Positions 1-10,330 of a stretch of DNA of 64,000 bases are shown piece after piece; positions within the stretch are counted from its first letter, which is position 1, and each line of letters begins with the position of its first letter. A program made the position numbers and the translations under genes. The stretch lies in NCBI GenBank assembly GCA_038380795.1, contig CM076275.1, positions 2,916,501 to 2,980,500 on the forward strand. The letters run 5' to 3'. The notes below the pieces were generated by a model. The model was not told the DNA's origin and made no database searches. It saw only the letters and a program-made list of their open reading frames with translations. Source of the DNA: Pyrocephalus nanus. Its lineage: Eukaryota > Chordata > Aves > Passeriformes > Tyrannidae.

Positions 1-36
1 GGGGACAAGGAGCTGAGGGTGTTTGTGTACCGCAAT
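1..36 (+). CDS. TGFBI: TGFBI coding exon, partial (end of FAS1-3)
   Basis: This is the tail of an exon truncated by the window edge. It reads GDKELRVFVYRN in frame 1 and stops in phase 0 at a consensus donor (gtgagt at 37). In the human protein the matching segment is GGKKLRVFVYRN, a beta strand of FAS1 domain 3. The 168-bp intron that follows is short. The exon start and the rest of the gene lie to the left of the window. Confidence 0.93.
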
Positions 37-204
37 GTGAGTGCTCCCAGTGTGTCTGCTCTGTGTGCCTGAGTGCTGATGGGTGTTCTGATCCTACAGC
101 TGTCACATAAAAAGTGTAAATGAGCATCATGGGAAGTACAAAAATCCCTCTTTGGAAGTAAATGCTAATAAGGTTTTTTTTTCCCCCTGCCATTGTGTCT
201 GCAG

Positions 205-341
205 AACCTTTGCATCGAAAATGCCTGCATTGCTGCCCACGACAAGAGGGGAAGGTTTGGGACCCTGTTTAGCGTGGACAAGATGCTGACCCCACCAACT
301 GGCTCAGTGATGGATGTTCTCAAGGCAGACCATCGCTTCAG
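205..341 (+). CDS. TGFBI: TGFBI exon: FAS1-3 end and FAS1-4 start
   Basis: This 137-nt exon lies between acceptor gtctgcag and donor gtgacc (phase 0 in, phase 2 out). It encodes [20 protein letters not shown] and then [20 protein letters not shown] followed by ADHRF. The first half closes FAS1 domain 3 with the conserved cysteine-bearing [17 protein letters not shown] strand region. The [11 protein letters not shown] segment opens FAS1 domain 4. FAS1 domains mediate adhesion to integrins and to other matrix proteins. Differences from human are conservative (for example Y to F and MDR to VDK). Confidence 0.96.
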
Positions 342-846
342 GTGACCTTTCTGCTCTTCCCAAGTGCTAGTTAGGAGAGGAGGAGCTGCCAGCACAGTTT
401 CTATTTATTATGGGTTGTAGCCATGACAATACATACTTCTTTTTTTTAACACAGAAAGAGCATCCAAAACCATGGTCTCCCTAAATTATAGGGAGTGAAA
501 CTTCAAATAACCCTCAATGAATTGTGAGCCAAGAGTGTGTGGTTCCCTCAGTACAGTAAGAAGCTGGCTCTGGATCCCCCTCTGCCCATCAGAGCCCCTG
601 TGGCCAGACCTCTCTGTCTCCATTTGGCCCCCAAGCAGTCAGCATTCCCAGGTTGCTTTGCCATTTCTCAGACATTCTGGTGGGACCTCCCAGGCTCATT
701 TCCTAATCTAAACCTAATCAACATTTCCATTAATCGATTCGCCAGCCCCCAGCAGGGTTTTGCCACCTCCCAGCTGTCTCAGAGCAGGATGTGCAACCAC
801 TCAGAAGTGCCTGCAGTGAAGCATTTGCTGTGTGTTTGCTTTGCAG

Positions 847-977
847 CACCTTGGTGGCTGCAATCCAGTCTGCAGGGCTGACAGAGAACCTCAACAGGCC
901 CGGGACCTTCACGGTGTTTGCTCCGACCAACGAGGCGTTCCGAGCGCTGCCCCAGGGGGAGCTGAACAAACTCATGG
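847..977 (+). CDS. TGFBI: TGFBI exon: FAS1-4 with H1 motif
   Basis: This 131-nt exon (phase 2 in, phase 1 out) has acceptor ttttgcag-like (ttgcag at 841-846) and donor gtgagc at 978. It encodes [20 protein letters not shown], then [20 protein letters not shown] and [14 protein letters not shown] is the H1 motif that defines FAS1 domains. In human this exon carries several corneal-dystrophy positions. The residue matching human Arg555 is Leu here (codon CTG at 962-964), and the human PPRERSRLL segment reads PQGELNKLM. Confidence 0.96.
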
Positions 978-2649
978 GTGAGCATCTCGAGGGGGTTCAG
1001 CTGAACTGCTGCTCCTGCCACGCTGTGGGCAGGAATGGCCACATTTCTCTGCTGTGTCTCATTCTTTGAGCCTGTCTGTTGGAAGGGAGAGCTTCCCACA
1101 CAGCTGATTTGGATAAGCAGAAAGCTGGGGATGCACAGAGTGACGCTGAGCTCCCAAATTGGGATTTGTACTGCCTGTGCTCTTGGAAGATGTGTCTGTA
1201 GTTTGTGCCACAAGCTCACTCTGACTTTAATTTGGCTGTGCTGGTGGTGCAAGCAAGATAACACCCAGGAGTTTCTAAAGGAACCAAAGAGGTCTCTGCC
1301 TTTCTCAAGGATGAGAGAAGTGGGAATTCCTTCCCAACCACGCAGGATCAGGGTGTCTGGAGTAAATTTAGCAAAGAGAAGACAATGATCCACATACAGC
1401 CTCAAGTTACACCGTATGACATTTCAGTAGCAAAAGGCTGGGCCTGTTTCTTCTTCTATTTATATACAGACAAAGTAGGAGGTCTAGTTTGATCCTGGGA
1501 AGACTAGAAATATTCCATCCTAGCTCAGATTAAGGCCAGTCTCCTGGAAAGCACACACTGGGTGTGGAAAATAGCATGGGAATGTTTAATAAGGCCCTCC
1601 TGGATAAGCAGCATGATCCTTTATTTTGTTCATGTTCAAAACTGGCTGTGGTTGAAAACAACGTCAGGTATTTGAGAGTAATGTCTTCTGGTCATTAAAC
1701 CCAACCAAACATTGACATCATAATTTGGGAAGCTTCTGCCCATGGTAGCTGGTTATCCTTTTAAGTGCAGGGATGAGGAACCCATAATATCAGACTGCAC
1801 ATCCAGTCTAGCACTTCATACATAAATATTTCAGAACTGTTTTGCAGCTATTGTAAATGGCTGCAGGAATGAAGATTCCCAGATGTGGACACTTCAGATG
1901 TTCTTTTCTCACGCAAATATTTAGGTTATGCCTCTGATGAAGAGGTGAATCACGCTGGGGAGGACGTGCAGTGTCAACTGCGGCCACCCTGAAAGCCATC
2001 ACGGAAAAAAGGCTGAAATACAAACTCTGGAAGTACTGAAAGAAAAGGGAGCTGAGGGAGCTGCTCTGGTTTTGTAGATGGAGCCACCTTTTGCACTAGC
2101 TGTGTCCTGTTAGGGACACTGCATCCTCCAAAGGAGAAGTTGGAGAAGGGCTGCTGGCCCAGGCGATGTTCCTCTTGTGGAAAATAAATAATGAAGAGGA
2201 AGCATCTTGTCTTCCTCAAATCTGCTTCAAAGCATGTCTAGATGAGTAGATGCTCAGTGGAGTGGAGATCAGGGCATCAATCCATGAGCCATCAGTGACA
2301 TTTCTCCTGCACTTTTCCCCTTCCTACCCAGCTGGGAGAATTATTGCCGAGTGACACCGGCCTTGGTGACATTTGCAAATACCAGAGTGCTCCATCTGCT
2401 TCCATATTTCACATGGGTGGGTCTTTGCCCTGCCATCTCAGACTTCCTGAGGAGCAGGTTCATGCTGTGCACAGTGAGAGAATGAGGGATGGAAACCCAA
2501 GATTTCACGTGTAGGGCAGGTTTGGTAGGTACCAAGGTGGGACACTGGGGGAGCATCCTTTTTGGGCTTGCTGGGATCCTGACCTGCCCAGGCAGGAATA
2601 CCCTCAATGTCCTAAGCAGCAACAACCTGGTTTTTATTTTGGTTTGACT

Positions 2650-2670
2650 GGGGGGGGGGGGGGGGGGGGG
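2650..2670 (+). repeat. (G)21 homopolymer in TGFBI intron
   Basis: Twenty-one consecutive G on the sense strand, 149 nt upstream of the exon at 2819. It is complementary to the C14 tract at 2800-2813 in the same intron. Confidence 0.95.
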
Positions 2671-2799
2671 CTTTGTTGAATTTTACATCGTTTCTTTGCA
2701 CATTTAGGAAATGATGGTGTTTTCCACATCATTCCACTCCAGCCCATGAAATAAGGGAAGCGAGTGCTGATGCTCTTTTGCAAATGCAGATGTTTTTCT

Positions 2800-2813
2800 C
2801 CCCCCCCCCCCCC
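2800..2813 (+). repeat. (C)14 polypyrimidine tract at a TGFBI acceptor
   Basis: Fourteen consecutive C immediately precede the ACCAG acceptor of the exon at 2819, following tgtttttct. The tract therefore serves as the polypyrimidine tract of a constitutive coding exon. Confidence 0.95.
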
Positions 2814-2818
2814 ACCAG

Positions 2819-2943
2819 GTAATGCCAAGGAACTTGCCAACATCCTCAAGTTCCACGTGGCCGATGAGATCCTGGTGAGCGGCGCCGTCAATGCCCTCGT
2901 GAGGCTCAAATCCATGCAGGGAGATAAACTGGAAGTCAGCATG
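2819..2943 (+). CDS. TGFBI: TGFBI exon: FAS1-4 core
   Basis: This 125-nt exon (phase 1 in, phase 0 out) encodes [40 protein letters not shown] and SM. It aligns without gaps to human FAS1-4, including the conserved ILK.H that matches the FAS1 YH region and the [14 protein letters not shown] strand. The acceptor is preceded by a pure cytosine polypyrimidine tract (C14 at 2800-2813). A guanine tract of 21 lies earlier in the same intron. The donor is gtgagt at 2944. Confidence 0.96.
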
Positions 2944-3833
2944 GTGAGTGCCCTGGGATGGGGTTCTGTGCTCAGCAGGGCCATGAGTGTGTCTGGATGG
3001 TGTGGGAGCCTCCCCTAAATGTGCTCACAGTCCCACCAAACAGAGTTTTCCGGGCTGTAGCAGCGGGACTGTTGCCATGTGTTCAATTCAACAGGAATGA
3101 AATGTGGTTTGCTTCAGCTTTCCCCCCCTCCCCCCAGAAGGCCAATTGTAAATGATTTCCAGGAGCTGTTATAAATGTAACCCTGAGTCACGGGGGAAAA
3201 AGCATAAATAAATGAAATGAATAGCTTGTTCAGCTAACACATCTCTTTTTGTGCAACGAAAATGATCTCTGCATGGGCTCCCTGAACGCAGCGGGATTTA
3301 TTTAGATATATAATTTCATTTCACAAACTCTGCACTGCATTAAGAGAAAGCAGGGAAAAAAAAAACAACTTTCCAGAAAAAAAAAATTGCATAAGAAAAT
3401 GCAGGACAAAAAAATGGAAGGGAGAGTGTTTCCAAGTGCATTGAGCCAGCCTAAGCGAAGGACAGAGTCTTTCCCTGTCCAGTCCTGCTCTGCCCTCCCC
3501 TGATCCCATCTCCCTTGGCACGAGTGGCAGTGCCTGCTGCCACCAGGTGTCCAGTGGATGTGCTCTGCTGCCACGGGACAGCATTCCCAGCCAGAGCACC
3601 GAGAAAGCCTCAAAGCCTTTGCCAGCCATTCCAGGGCCAACTGCTCGGGCTGTAATTTGTTTTTATTTCCTCCTTAATTGGCAGGAGGAATGAAAACGCC
3701 TTCAGCCATCCAGTAAATGAACGAATGCGAAGTGAGGGGCTTTTTTTAACGACATTTTGGAAATGACAAAAGTTTCTCATTTTCTTTTCTGGTTTTGTTT
3801 TGTTTTTTTTTTTTTCCCTCTCTCCCTGAACAG

Positions 3834-3936
3834 AAAAACAACGTGATACACATCAACAAGGAGCCCGTTGCCGAGAGCGATATCATGGCCACGAACGGCG
3901 TGATTTACGCCGTCAACTCTGTCTTGCAGCCACAGG
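3834..3936 (+). CDS. TGFBI: TGFBI exon: FAS1-4 H2 region
   Basis: This 103-nt exon (phase 0 in, phase 1 out) has acceptor ctgaacag and donor gtaggt. It encodes [20 protein letters not shown] and then [29 protein letters not shown] is the H2 motif that closes a FAS1 domain. Human has His at position 626 (NGVVH), where this sequence has Tyr (TAC at 3906-3908). Confidence 0.96.
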
Positions 3937-4132
3937 GTAGGTCCATGGGGAGAAACCCCTGAGCCACCTCCTTACAGCAAAGCTGCTTTGGGAGGGGTTG
4001 GGGACACGTGGCAGTTGGTTCAGTTTGGTGAGGAGGATCAGCCTGCTGCGGGATTTCCACCAGCAGATAGAGGAAGGAAGCAGCCTGAGTGCTTTTGAGT
4101 ATTTCAGTGCTCTCCATGTCCCACCCCTGCAG

Positions 4133-4212
4133 CTTCCAGGCCACAAGAAAGAGGGGACGAGCCTGCAGACCCTGCACTGGAAATCTTCAAACAGGCATCT
4201 GCGCTATCCAAG
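4133..4212 (+). CDS. TGFBI: TGFBI exon carrying the RGD motif
   Basis: This 80-nt exon (phase 1 in, phase 0 out) has acceptor ccctgcag and donor gtaaaa. It encodes [20 protein letters not shown] and then QASALSK. The RGD integrin-binding tripeptide (AGA GGG GAC, 4150-4158) is intact and corresponds to human residues 642-644. An alternative acceptor (cttccag, seven bases downstream) would break the frame, so the upstream one was chosen. Confidence 0.95.
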
Positions 4213-4484
4213 GTAAAAAAAACCAACAAACCCTCACTGTGGAGCTGCTGAAATCACACTTGGGTAATAATGAGTGCAAGATAACGGCTCGTTCACATGC
4301 TGAGTTCCAAAATGAGGGAGTGGATGGGTTTCAGGCAATGATCCATCCTCTCTCCTTGCATGATTTAATTATATAAGAAATAATAGATTTTGCAACACGA
4401 AGCCTCAGTCTGCAGCAGGCAGCCTTGGCATGGTATTATATATGTCAGCTTCCAGTAATGAAGAGTCATCCACCCATAGTTTTT

Positions 4485-4835
4485 AGAGATTATTGTCAAT
4501 AAATGCACTGACATAACAGTCAATTATGGTCATAATAGTCATAACAGTCAATAGTTATAATAATCAATATATTGACATAATAGTCAATATTAATATATTT
4601 AATATATTATATAAATAAACAATAAAATCCACTATATATTTATATTATTATATTCCATTTATAGTATAAAAGAATACGTAATATATTTTTATATGTTGAA
4701 TATATTTCATATAATAGACTTAATATATATACATATACACACATATAAATATGTGTATATATACATATTTATATATGTGTGTATATATATAATTGACTAT
4801 AAACAGTCAAATATATTGGCATGCTGACTGCTGTT
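4485..4835. repeat. AT-rich tract with CATAATAGTCAAT-like repeats
   Basis: This stretch lies inside the 672-bp TGFBI intron at 4213-4884. It begins with several imperfect copies of a cataatagtcaata unit (about 4515-4595). It grades into (TA)n with interspersed TGTATATATACATA palindromic runs up to about 4790, and ends with another agtcaaatat copy. It is a degenerate satellite-like microsatellite with no coding content. Confidence 0.8.
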
Positions 4836-4884
4836 ATGGCTGTCAGAGATCTGTTTTATTTATTATCTGATCTCTTCCACGCAG

Positions 4885-4909
4885 GTTTCTCAGAGGAATC
4901 CTCGGCTAG
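4885..4909 (+). CDS. TGFBI: TGFBI microexon near the C-terminus
   Basis: This 25-nt exon sits between ttccacgcag and gtaaaa (phase 0 in, phase 1 out). It encodes VSQRNPRL, matching human ASQRSVRL. It is too short for ORF finding and is supported only by splice sites, frame continuity and similarity. It keeps the reading frame exactly between the RGD exon and the last exon. Confidence 0.9.
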
Positions 4910-5069
4910 GTAAAAAACCAACTCCTCCAACTCGCTTCTAATTTCCATTGCACGTCCCCGTCCCTCACAGGGGTTTATCCTGCTGCCTTGCCCCAAGGAT
5001 GGCAGGGAGGGGAGGGGACAGGGACATGCTTTGTGTCTGTGCCACCCACCTTGCCCCTTCCCTTGGCAG

Positions 5070-5125
5070 CTCCCGTCTACTCCCGGCTACTGGCAAGGAT
5101 GAAGGAGAACTCGGGGGGAGCCTGA
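5070..5125 (+). CDS. TGFBI: TGFBI last coding exon and stop
   Basis: The acceptor is cttggcag (5062-5069) and the exon is entered in phase 1. It encodes APVYSRLLARMKENSGGA followed by TGA at 5123-5125. The human ending is APVYQKLLERMKH, so the bird protein goes on past the human terminal His region and is five residues longer. Everything after the stop to about 5801 is 3'UTR. Confidence 0.94.
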
Positions 5126-5436
5126 GCAACCACACACCAGTGCCTCCATCCCCTCCAGCTCTGGCTGACAGCTAAAGAGAAAGACAGAATCGTTTTCAAA
5201 AACCAAATATCACCCTGAAGTTTATTTTTTTTTGCCTCCAGCGAAACGGATAGGGAAAAAAATGGAAAGCCATATATATATGTGTATATATATTTTAAGA
5301 TCGTTTTTGTTTGGGTTTGACTTCAAAGTTTCCAGACTGAGGAAATGTTTTTGGGGTTTTAATTTTTAGGGGATTTGTTGGGTGGTTTGTTTGTTTTTTT
5401 TTTGGGTTGGTTTGTTTTGTTTCTTTTTTTTTTTTT

Positions 5437-5442
5437 AATAAA
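5437..5442 (+). promoter_or_regulatory. TGFBI: Proximal poly(A) signal of TGFBI
   Basis: Canonical AATAAA directly after a long T/TG-rich stretch, 312 nt past the stop codon. Confidence 0.5.
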
Positions 5443-5782
5443 AACTATTCACTAGTTTGCAATTTTAAACATATACCCACTTTTGGGCTTGTTAAGCACA
5501 TCCTTTTTTTAAAAAAACAAGCATGTGCTTCCTTGTTCCCTTGGGTTTTAAAAGTCTTCCAAAAAATTCTGAACTGAAGGTTTTTAGCAAAAGCCTCTCT
5601 CTGGACAATGAGAAAATTGCATAGCTAAAAGCTATGGTTTGAACCATTCTCTTTTTTTTTTTTTTTTTTTTAACCTCTGGGTCACAAAACTGTGCTGCCT
5701 TTTGTTCATGAGATTGAAATGAGAGTTCTCCCTGGCTGAAGCCTCCCAGCAAATGGTTCATTTTTGATAACGGTTGTTTTTT

Positions 5783-5801
5783 AATAAAAATTAAAAATAA
5801 A
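5783..5801 (+). promoter_or_regulatory. TGFBI: Distal poly(A) signals of TGFBI
   Basis: Two canonical AATAAA hexamers (5783-5788 and 5796-5801), with a TTGGTTGGTTTGTTGGTTGG GU-rich element downstream at about 5840-5860. That arrangement is typical of a strong cleavage and polyadenylation site. Confidence 0.6.
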
Positions 5802-8800
5802 ATCAAAAACATAAATATGCCAAGTGATGGCAGTGCTTGGTTGGTTTGTTGGTTGGTTTGAGTTGCCTTTTGGCATCCTTTGCCCTCCTGAGCACGGGGA
5901 AGGAGGGGGGCAGATTTGGCTGGGTCAGTGTTGATAGGTTGAATAATTACTGGGGTGGAATGGCAAAGCATTTCTCCTGTTTGATCCTGGCCTGGCATCA
6001 TTTTCTGATGGTGCTTTCATGAGCAGTCACTGTCACACAATTCCAGCAGCACAGGGCAGCCACCATCCCACTGCACATCCCTCCTGCTGGACCCTCAGCC
6101 ACTTTCCCTGGCAGCTGGAGCTCAGCTCCCCATTCCGTGGTGCCAACAGCACTTACCCACCCATCAGGGCTTTACATCCACTCCCACTTAGTTATTACCT
6201 GGGTGAAACCCAGCATTATGAGGCAAAAATAAAAAAGAAAGTATCAAGTGCAGAAAACAAAAAAAACTCCAGATTGTTTTGGCTTCTCTGGCTGAGAAAC
6301 ACCCTGGTAGTTTTCCTCCTGTTAAAAGCCCAAATTGAAATCCCACACTCTCAGAGCCATCTGCATAACTCCACAGCGTGTGAAAAATAACCAGGTCCTT
6401 CTTTTATTTCCCTTCTTCATCTTCCCATCTCATTTTCCTTTATTATTTTCCTGGCATGACATGGTCCTGGTAATTTAAGGCTGGGGAGGTGATGGGGAAC
6501 CCTTGGAGGCCCATATTCCCAGCAGGAATGATGAGTCCTATCAGGGGACTGGATTTTGGGGGAGGCTCAGCTTTTTATTATTAGGTAATTAATTACTCAT
6601 CCTTCAAAAGCCTGAGGGAGAGGGAAGGCTGCTTCCCCTCTTGCTCTGTTACAGCACATACAATGCAAGGGATTTTCTTGGCTTGCTTTGGGTTTTGTTT
6701 TGTTTTTTTTTTCTTCCTTGAAGCTTCATAAATAAGGGATACAAAATCCTTTGCAACTTGGGAAAGTGGATCCTCTCCTCGTTTTGGTGAGTGCCCCTTG
6801 TTTGTATTTTCTTGGTGTCTGACCTGGTGACTAATTAATTGTTCCATGGCAAAATGAAGCCACTGGAGTCGATGGGAGCAGGAGAAGCTTTGCTTAGATG
6901 AGTTTAATAACTGCAAGAAGTCTCATCTGCTGAGACAGTAGACAGAGGTGTGTTATCCTCCCTTTTTGCTCCCTCCCATTGCTTTTCTGGCTGGTTCTCT
7001 AGGAGTGCTCCTCCCCTTGCTCCTCCTGCTGCTGCTCCATCCTCTGAGCTGCTGTGGGGTGCCAGCAGCAGCTCCCTCCAGGGCTGTGGGTGCAGGGCTG
7101 CTGTCCCTGCTGTGCTGGCTCTGTAATTTCCCTGGGATCCCACATCCTGGGAAGCCATCCCAGGGTGCCTTCCCAGAGGCTGCCTGCTTGGAACCCCCCC
7201 AGGTTTGTGGTGTTTCCAGATGATAGTCTGTGCTGGTGGAAACTCTTGAGATTACCAAATCCCTTCCCTTTCCCTAAGTTGGTTTCTCAGCCCTCTGTGC
7301 TCAAGGAGGGACACCCAGATGGATCAGATCAACAGCACTGGTTGATCAGCAGGGACTGCATCCCCTACTTTGACTCAGTGACACTCTGGGCATGTTTTTC
7401 CCCATGGATGTTCATCCATGAGCCTTATCCTACAAGGAGAGTCAGGTGTTAATGTCTCAGCCTCCAAGGGGTGCACAGGGATGAAGCAAGAGGAGAGCAG
7501 CTGGAAGATGGGGAAATGAGGAGTCCTGAGACAATGGCAACAAAAACTTATTTGTCATTTTCTAAAGAAATATTTTTAATTTTTTATTTTTTTTTTTTTT
7601 TAATGTGGAAGTGAAAGGAAGAAGGAAGTTTCTGGTGCTGAGGCAAAACTTAACTCCCCTGGGGAAGTTCTGGCTGAGGGGCACGGAGCTCCCATGGGCC
7701 CAGCTGGGTGTGGGAACCTGAGGGATGTCCCAGCCAAGGATTGTGGTGGGATGGAGGGCTGGGAGCTCCCCTGTGTGCCAACCCCATCCCACCCCACAGC
7801 TGCAGGAGTCCAGACAGCAGCACTCAGGGAAGGGAAGAAGCACCTGAAACCCAGTGTGGGGGTGAAGGTCCCCATGAGCCTGAGCCAGGACTGGGGCAAA
7901 AGGAGCTAAACTGAGAGCAGATAAGAGCCTTTTGGAGGACAATCTTGCTTTTTTTACTCCTTTGGAGCAGAGAGTGTTTTTCTAATGAAAATTTGCAGGG
8001 ATGTGCAGCTGCCCTTGTTTACAACTTTAGAATGATGATTCGAAGCCCTCGCAGTGGCTCCGGTTCAGCAGAATAATTAAATGTATGCAGGAATCCATTT
8101 AGGAAAAATACAGCTTTTAAGTGTGTGCTCCAAGTGCTGAAATGATGCCATCATGTCTGGGCTGCTGCTTGTGAGTCTCCTCTGTGCCTGTGGAGCCCCG
8201 GTGCTCCCCGGGGCTGGAGCAGTGATCAGAAAGTGGTGCCTCTGGAGGGCTGGAAAATCAAACACTGAATGTGAAACGCTGTGTTTTGGGAAGCTTCGTG
8301 TGCTGGTTTTGCTTATTTACATCTTGAGGCATGAACCAGGGAAGCTTTTCTTCCAGAAGGTTCTTCTCCTTTCTGGTGGCATTCTGCTGAGTATTTAAAG
8401 CAAGAGGAGAAGCAGGGCTGAGCTTTGTCCTGGGGAGAAGATGGTGGGAAACACGTGCTCTTCCAGTGCTGTGGGAATCTGGGAGCACTGTTTGCTTGGC
8501 TGGTGGGAGAGGTTTGGAGCTGACCTGCCCCAGGTGCTGGGGTCAGGCTGGGAGGTGGGTGATGGCAGCTCCCTGTGCCTCGGGGAGGTGAGAGGTGAAA
8601 AGGCAAAATTCTTTGCCCGTGTCGGGGCTCGAGTGAAGCCAAGGCATCCCAGCCAGCTGTGCTGCAGAAGGATGGCCCCTGGAAGGGGTCACCTGGACAT
8701 GAGGGTGAAGCCACCCACGTGCCATGGCTGGAAAGCTGCTCTGACCCCCTGCTTTTGTGCTGCAGGAGAATTCTTGTTTGTCCACGTGATTTATTGGAGA

Positions 8801-10214
8801 GCTGTTGCACTGTGAGCTGGGCTCCCAGGAGGAGCAGAAAGACAAACTGAGGGGAGTGTTAGTGCTGGTGAAAGGTAGGCTTGAAGGAGCAGTTGGGATC
8901 AGAGGCTGTTGCTCAGGCAACTCTTGCATTATTATTTTTGTTTGTTTTTAGCCCTTTTCGGTGACACATTTGAGAGCTTTTGCAGAGATCTGTAACTTCC
9001 CCAAAGAAAAGTATTTAAGGAGGACTTTCTTTCCAACAGTGGATGATGCCTTTACTGTTTTGTAATGCTTTCATGACCAAACACTTTGCAAAAGCCCAGC
9101 ATGTTTCCCAGGAGGGGTCCTGGGTGCAGGAGCAGAGGGGTATCAGTGTCTGGTGAGCCAGGCAGCACCCTGTGCCACGTCAGGGCATCCTCCTGCTAGG
9201 GCAGAATGACCCTCCTGAGGGTTTGTTTTCACCTCCTGGAAAGGAAGGTGGCAGGAAGGGTTGGTTTGCTGGGTGCTGCCATTCATGACATACTGAGAAA
9301 TTCTTTCCAGAATGCCCAGGCACATCTGTCCTGCTCCACTTACCCTTGGATTTCCTGCAGGTTTCCTGGGAGCTTGGCAGTTTCTTCAGCTTTTGACTTG
9401 CCACCTGTCTCTTCTTTCTCTGCTCAGTCTTTCCAACAGACCTTGGTCTGACTTCTGAACTCACACCTTCATTTCTTCCACATGCAGCCTGTGCATCAAG
9501 CCCTATTAGCTGGCAAATGCAAAACTCATTAAAATTTAATTGCTACTTCTGGGAGAAGGATCAACATATCCTGTTTGGAAAATAACAGTGCAGAAGTTGG
9601 AAGCCTTCTCAGGGCTTTTGTTGAATTTCGAGTTTTGCAGAGGCAGGAGGGTGAATTCCTGGAATTCAGGATTTCCCCCCAGTGCTGCTGTGTAGCTTTT
9701 CTAGCTCCCTGCCTTTGCTTCAGAGTTTGCAGTTGGGATAAATGACCTTTCTCAGTGACCTTTAGGTGGAAATCCCAGATAATCCCCAAGTATTACAATA
9801 CTACCTTTGTCCATGCAGCACTTGGGAAGTTACCAACCTGCATGAAGGGAGAGCCAGAGAAGGAAGGTGAAGCATCCTGATGACCACGACAGCAGTCATG
9901 AAATTATACCTAAGGCTGTTTTTAAAACAGCAGTCTGAAGGTACAGCCATAAACTGTAGGCACCCTAATCCCTGTATTTAGCACTTTGTGTGTTCTCCTG
10001 TCAGTGCTGTCAGTGGTGTTCATGGCTTTGGACACCACACAGCCTCCACGTGGAGCTGTGGCTTCCAGCTTGGAGCTGGGCACCTCAGAGTTCAAGCTGG
10101 GAGCGTGGCTGGACCAAGCCTGGATGTGCCTGGTCCTACTCACAGCCAAACAGCTCCTCACCTTCTTATCCCTCAGAACCCAAAGTGCTCAGGCAGAAAT
10201 ATTTACAGACCCAT
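5802..10214. other. Intergenic sequence after TGFBI
   Basis: No gene is supported. Open frames here are short, non-overlapping with any recognisable domain, and mostly in GC-rich or pyrimidine-rich stretches. Visible items are poly-T/poly-A runs (for example about 7580-7602), a small GC hairpin at 8194-8215, and TTTG-rich stretches. No clear interspersed repeat was recognised. Confidence 0.6.
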
Positions 10215-10330
10215 CCCTGACAACGGTAACTACATCCTGGGCTGGTGGAAGGTGTCTCTGCCCATGGAAGAGGGGCTGGAACTACATGATCTTTGAGGTT
10301 CCTTCCAACCCAAACCATCCCATGACTCCT
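10215..10330 (+). mobile_element. CR1 LINE fragment (3' end)
   Basis: Resembles the terminal part of avian CR1: gtctctgcccatgg, then ggctggaactacatgatctt, then gaggttccttccaacccaaa and ccatcccatgac. This is the diagnostic 3' end of CR1, on the + strand. It is a short 5'-truncated copy with no coding part of the reverse transcriptase. Confidence 0.85.

Larger units (their letters stand above)
1..5801 (+). other. TGFBI: TGFBI gene, 3' portion (gene span)
   Basis: This is the 3' end of the gene for transforming growth factor beta-induced protein (beta-ig-h3, keratoepithelin), a secreted extracellular matrix protein with an EMI-type N-terminal domain, four FAS1 domains and a C-terminal RGD. Coding pieces joined across GT-AG introns are 1-36, 205-341, 847-977, 2819-2943, 3834-3936, 4133-4212, 4885-4909 and 5070-5125. 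They sum to 693 nt, 230 residues plus stop. Against the human protein as I remember it, this corresponds to residue 459 to the end with no internal indel and five extra C-terminal residues. Upstream exons (signal peptide, EMI domain, FAS1-1, FAS1-2 and most of FAS1-3) lie outside the window. Periostin, the nearest paralogue, is excluded by the RGD and the C-terminal sequence. Confidence 0.96.
5126..5801 (+). other. TGFBI: TGFBI 3'UTR
   Basis: About 0.68 kb after the stop codon, similar in size to the human 3'UTR. It contains a short TA/TG tract (5274-5294) and long U-rich and UUUG runs (5350-5436). Two poly(A)-signal clusters follow: AATAAA at 5437-5442, and AATAAA at 5783-5788 overlapping another at 5796-5801. 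Which signal is used cannot be told without transcript data. Use of the first would remove about 350 nt, including a T22 run near 5650. Confidence 0.75.

Noticed and set aside
779..1405. 208-codon open frame on the - strand
   Set aside because: It is antisense to a TGFBI coding exon and its flanking introns, with no domain of its own.
4140..4140. Alternative acceptor cttccag for the RGD exon
   Set aside because: Using it would remove seven bases and shift the frame. The upstream ctgcag gives the correct phase and the expected 80-nt length.
8194..8215. 8-bp GC hairpin AGCCCCGG/CCGGGGCT
   Set aside because: Short, with no flanking T-run, poly(A) signal or miRNA-like length. Likely chance in GC-rich sequence.
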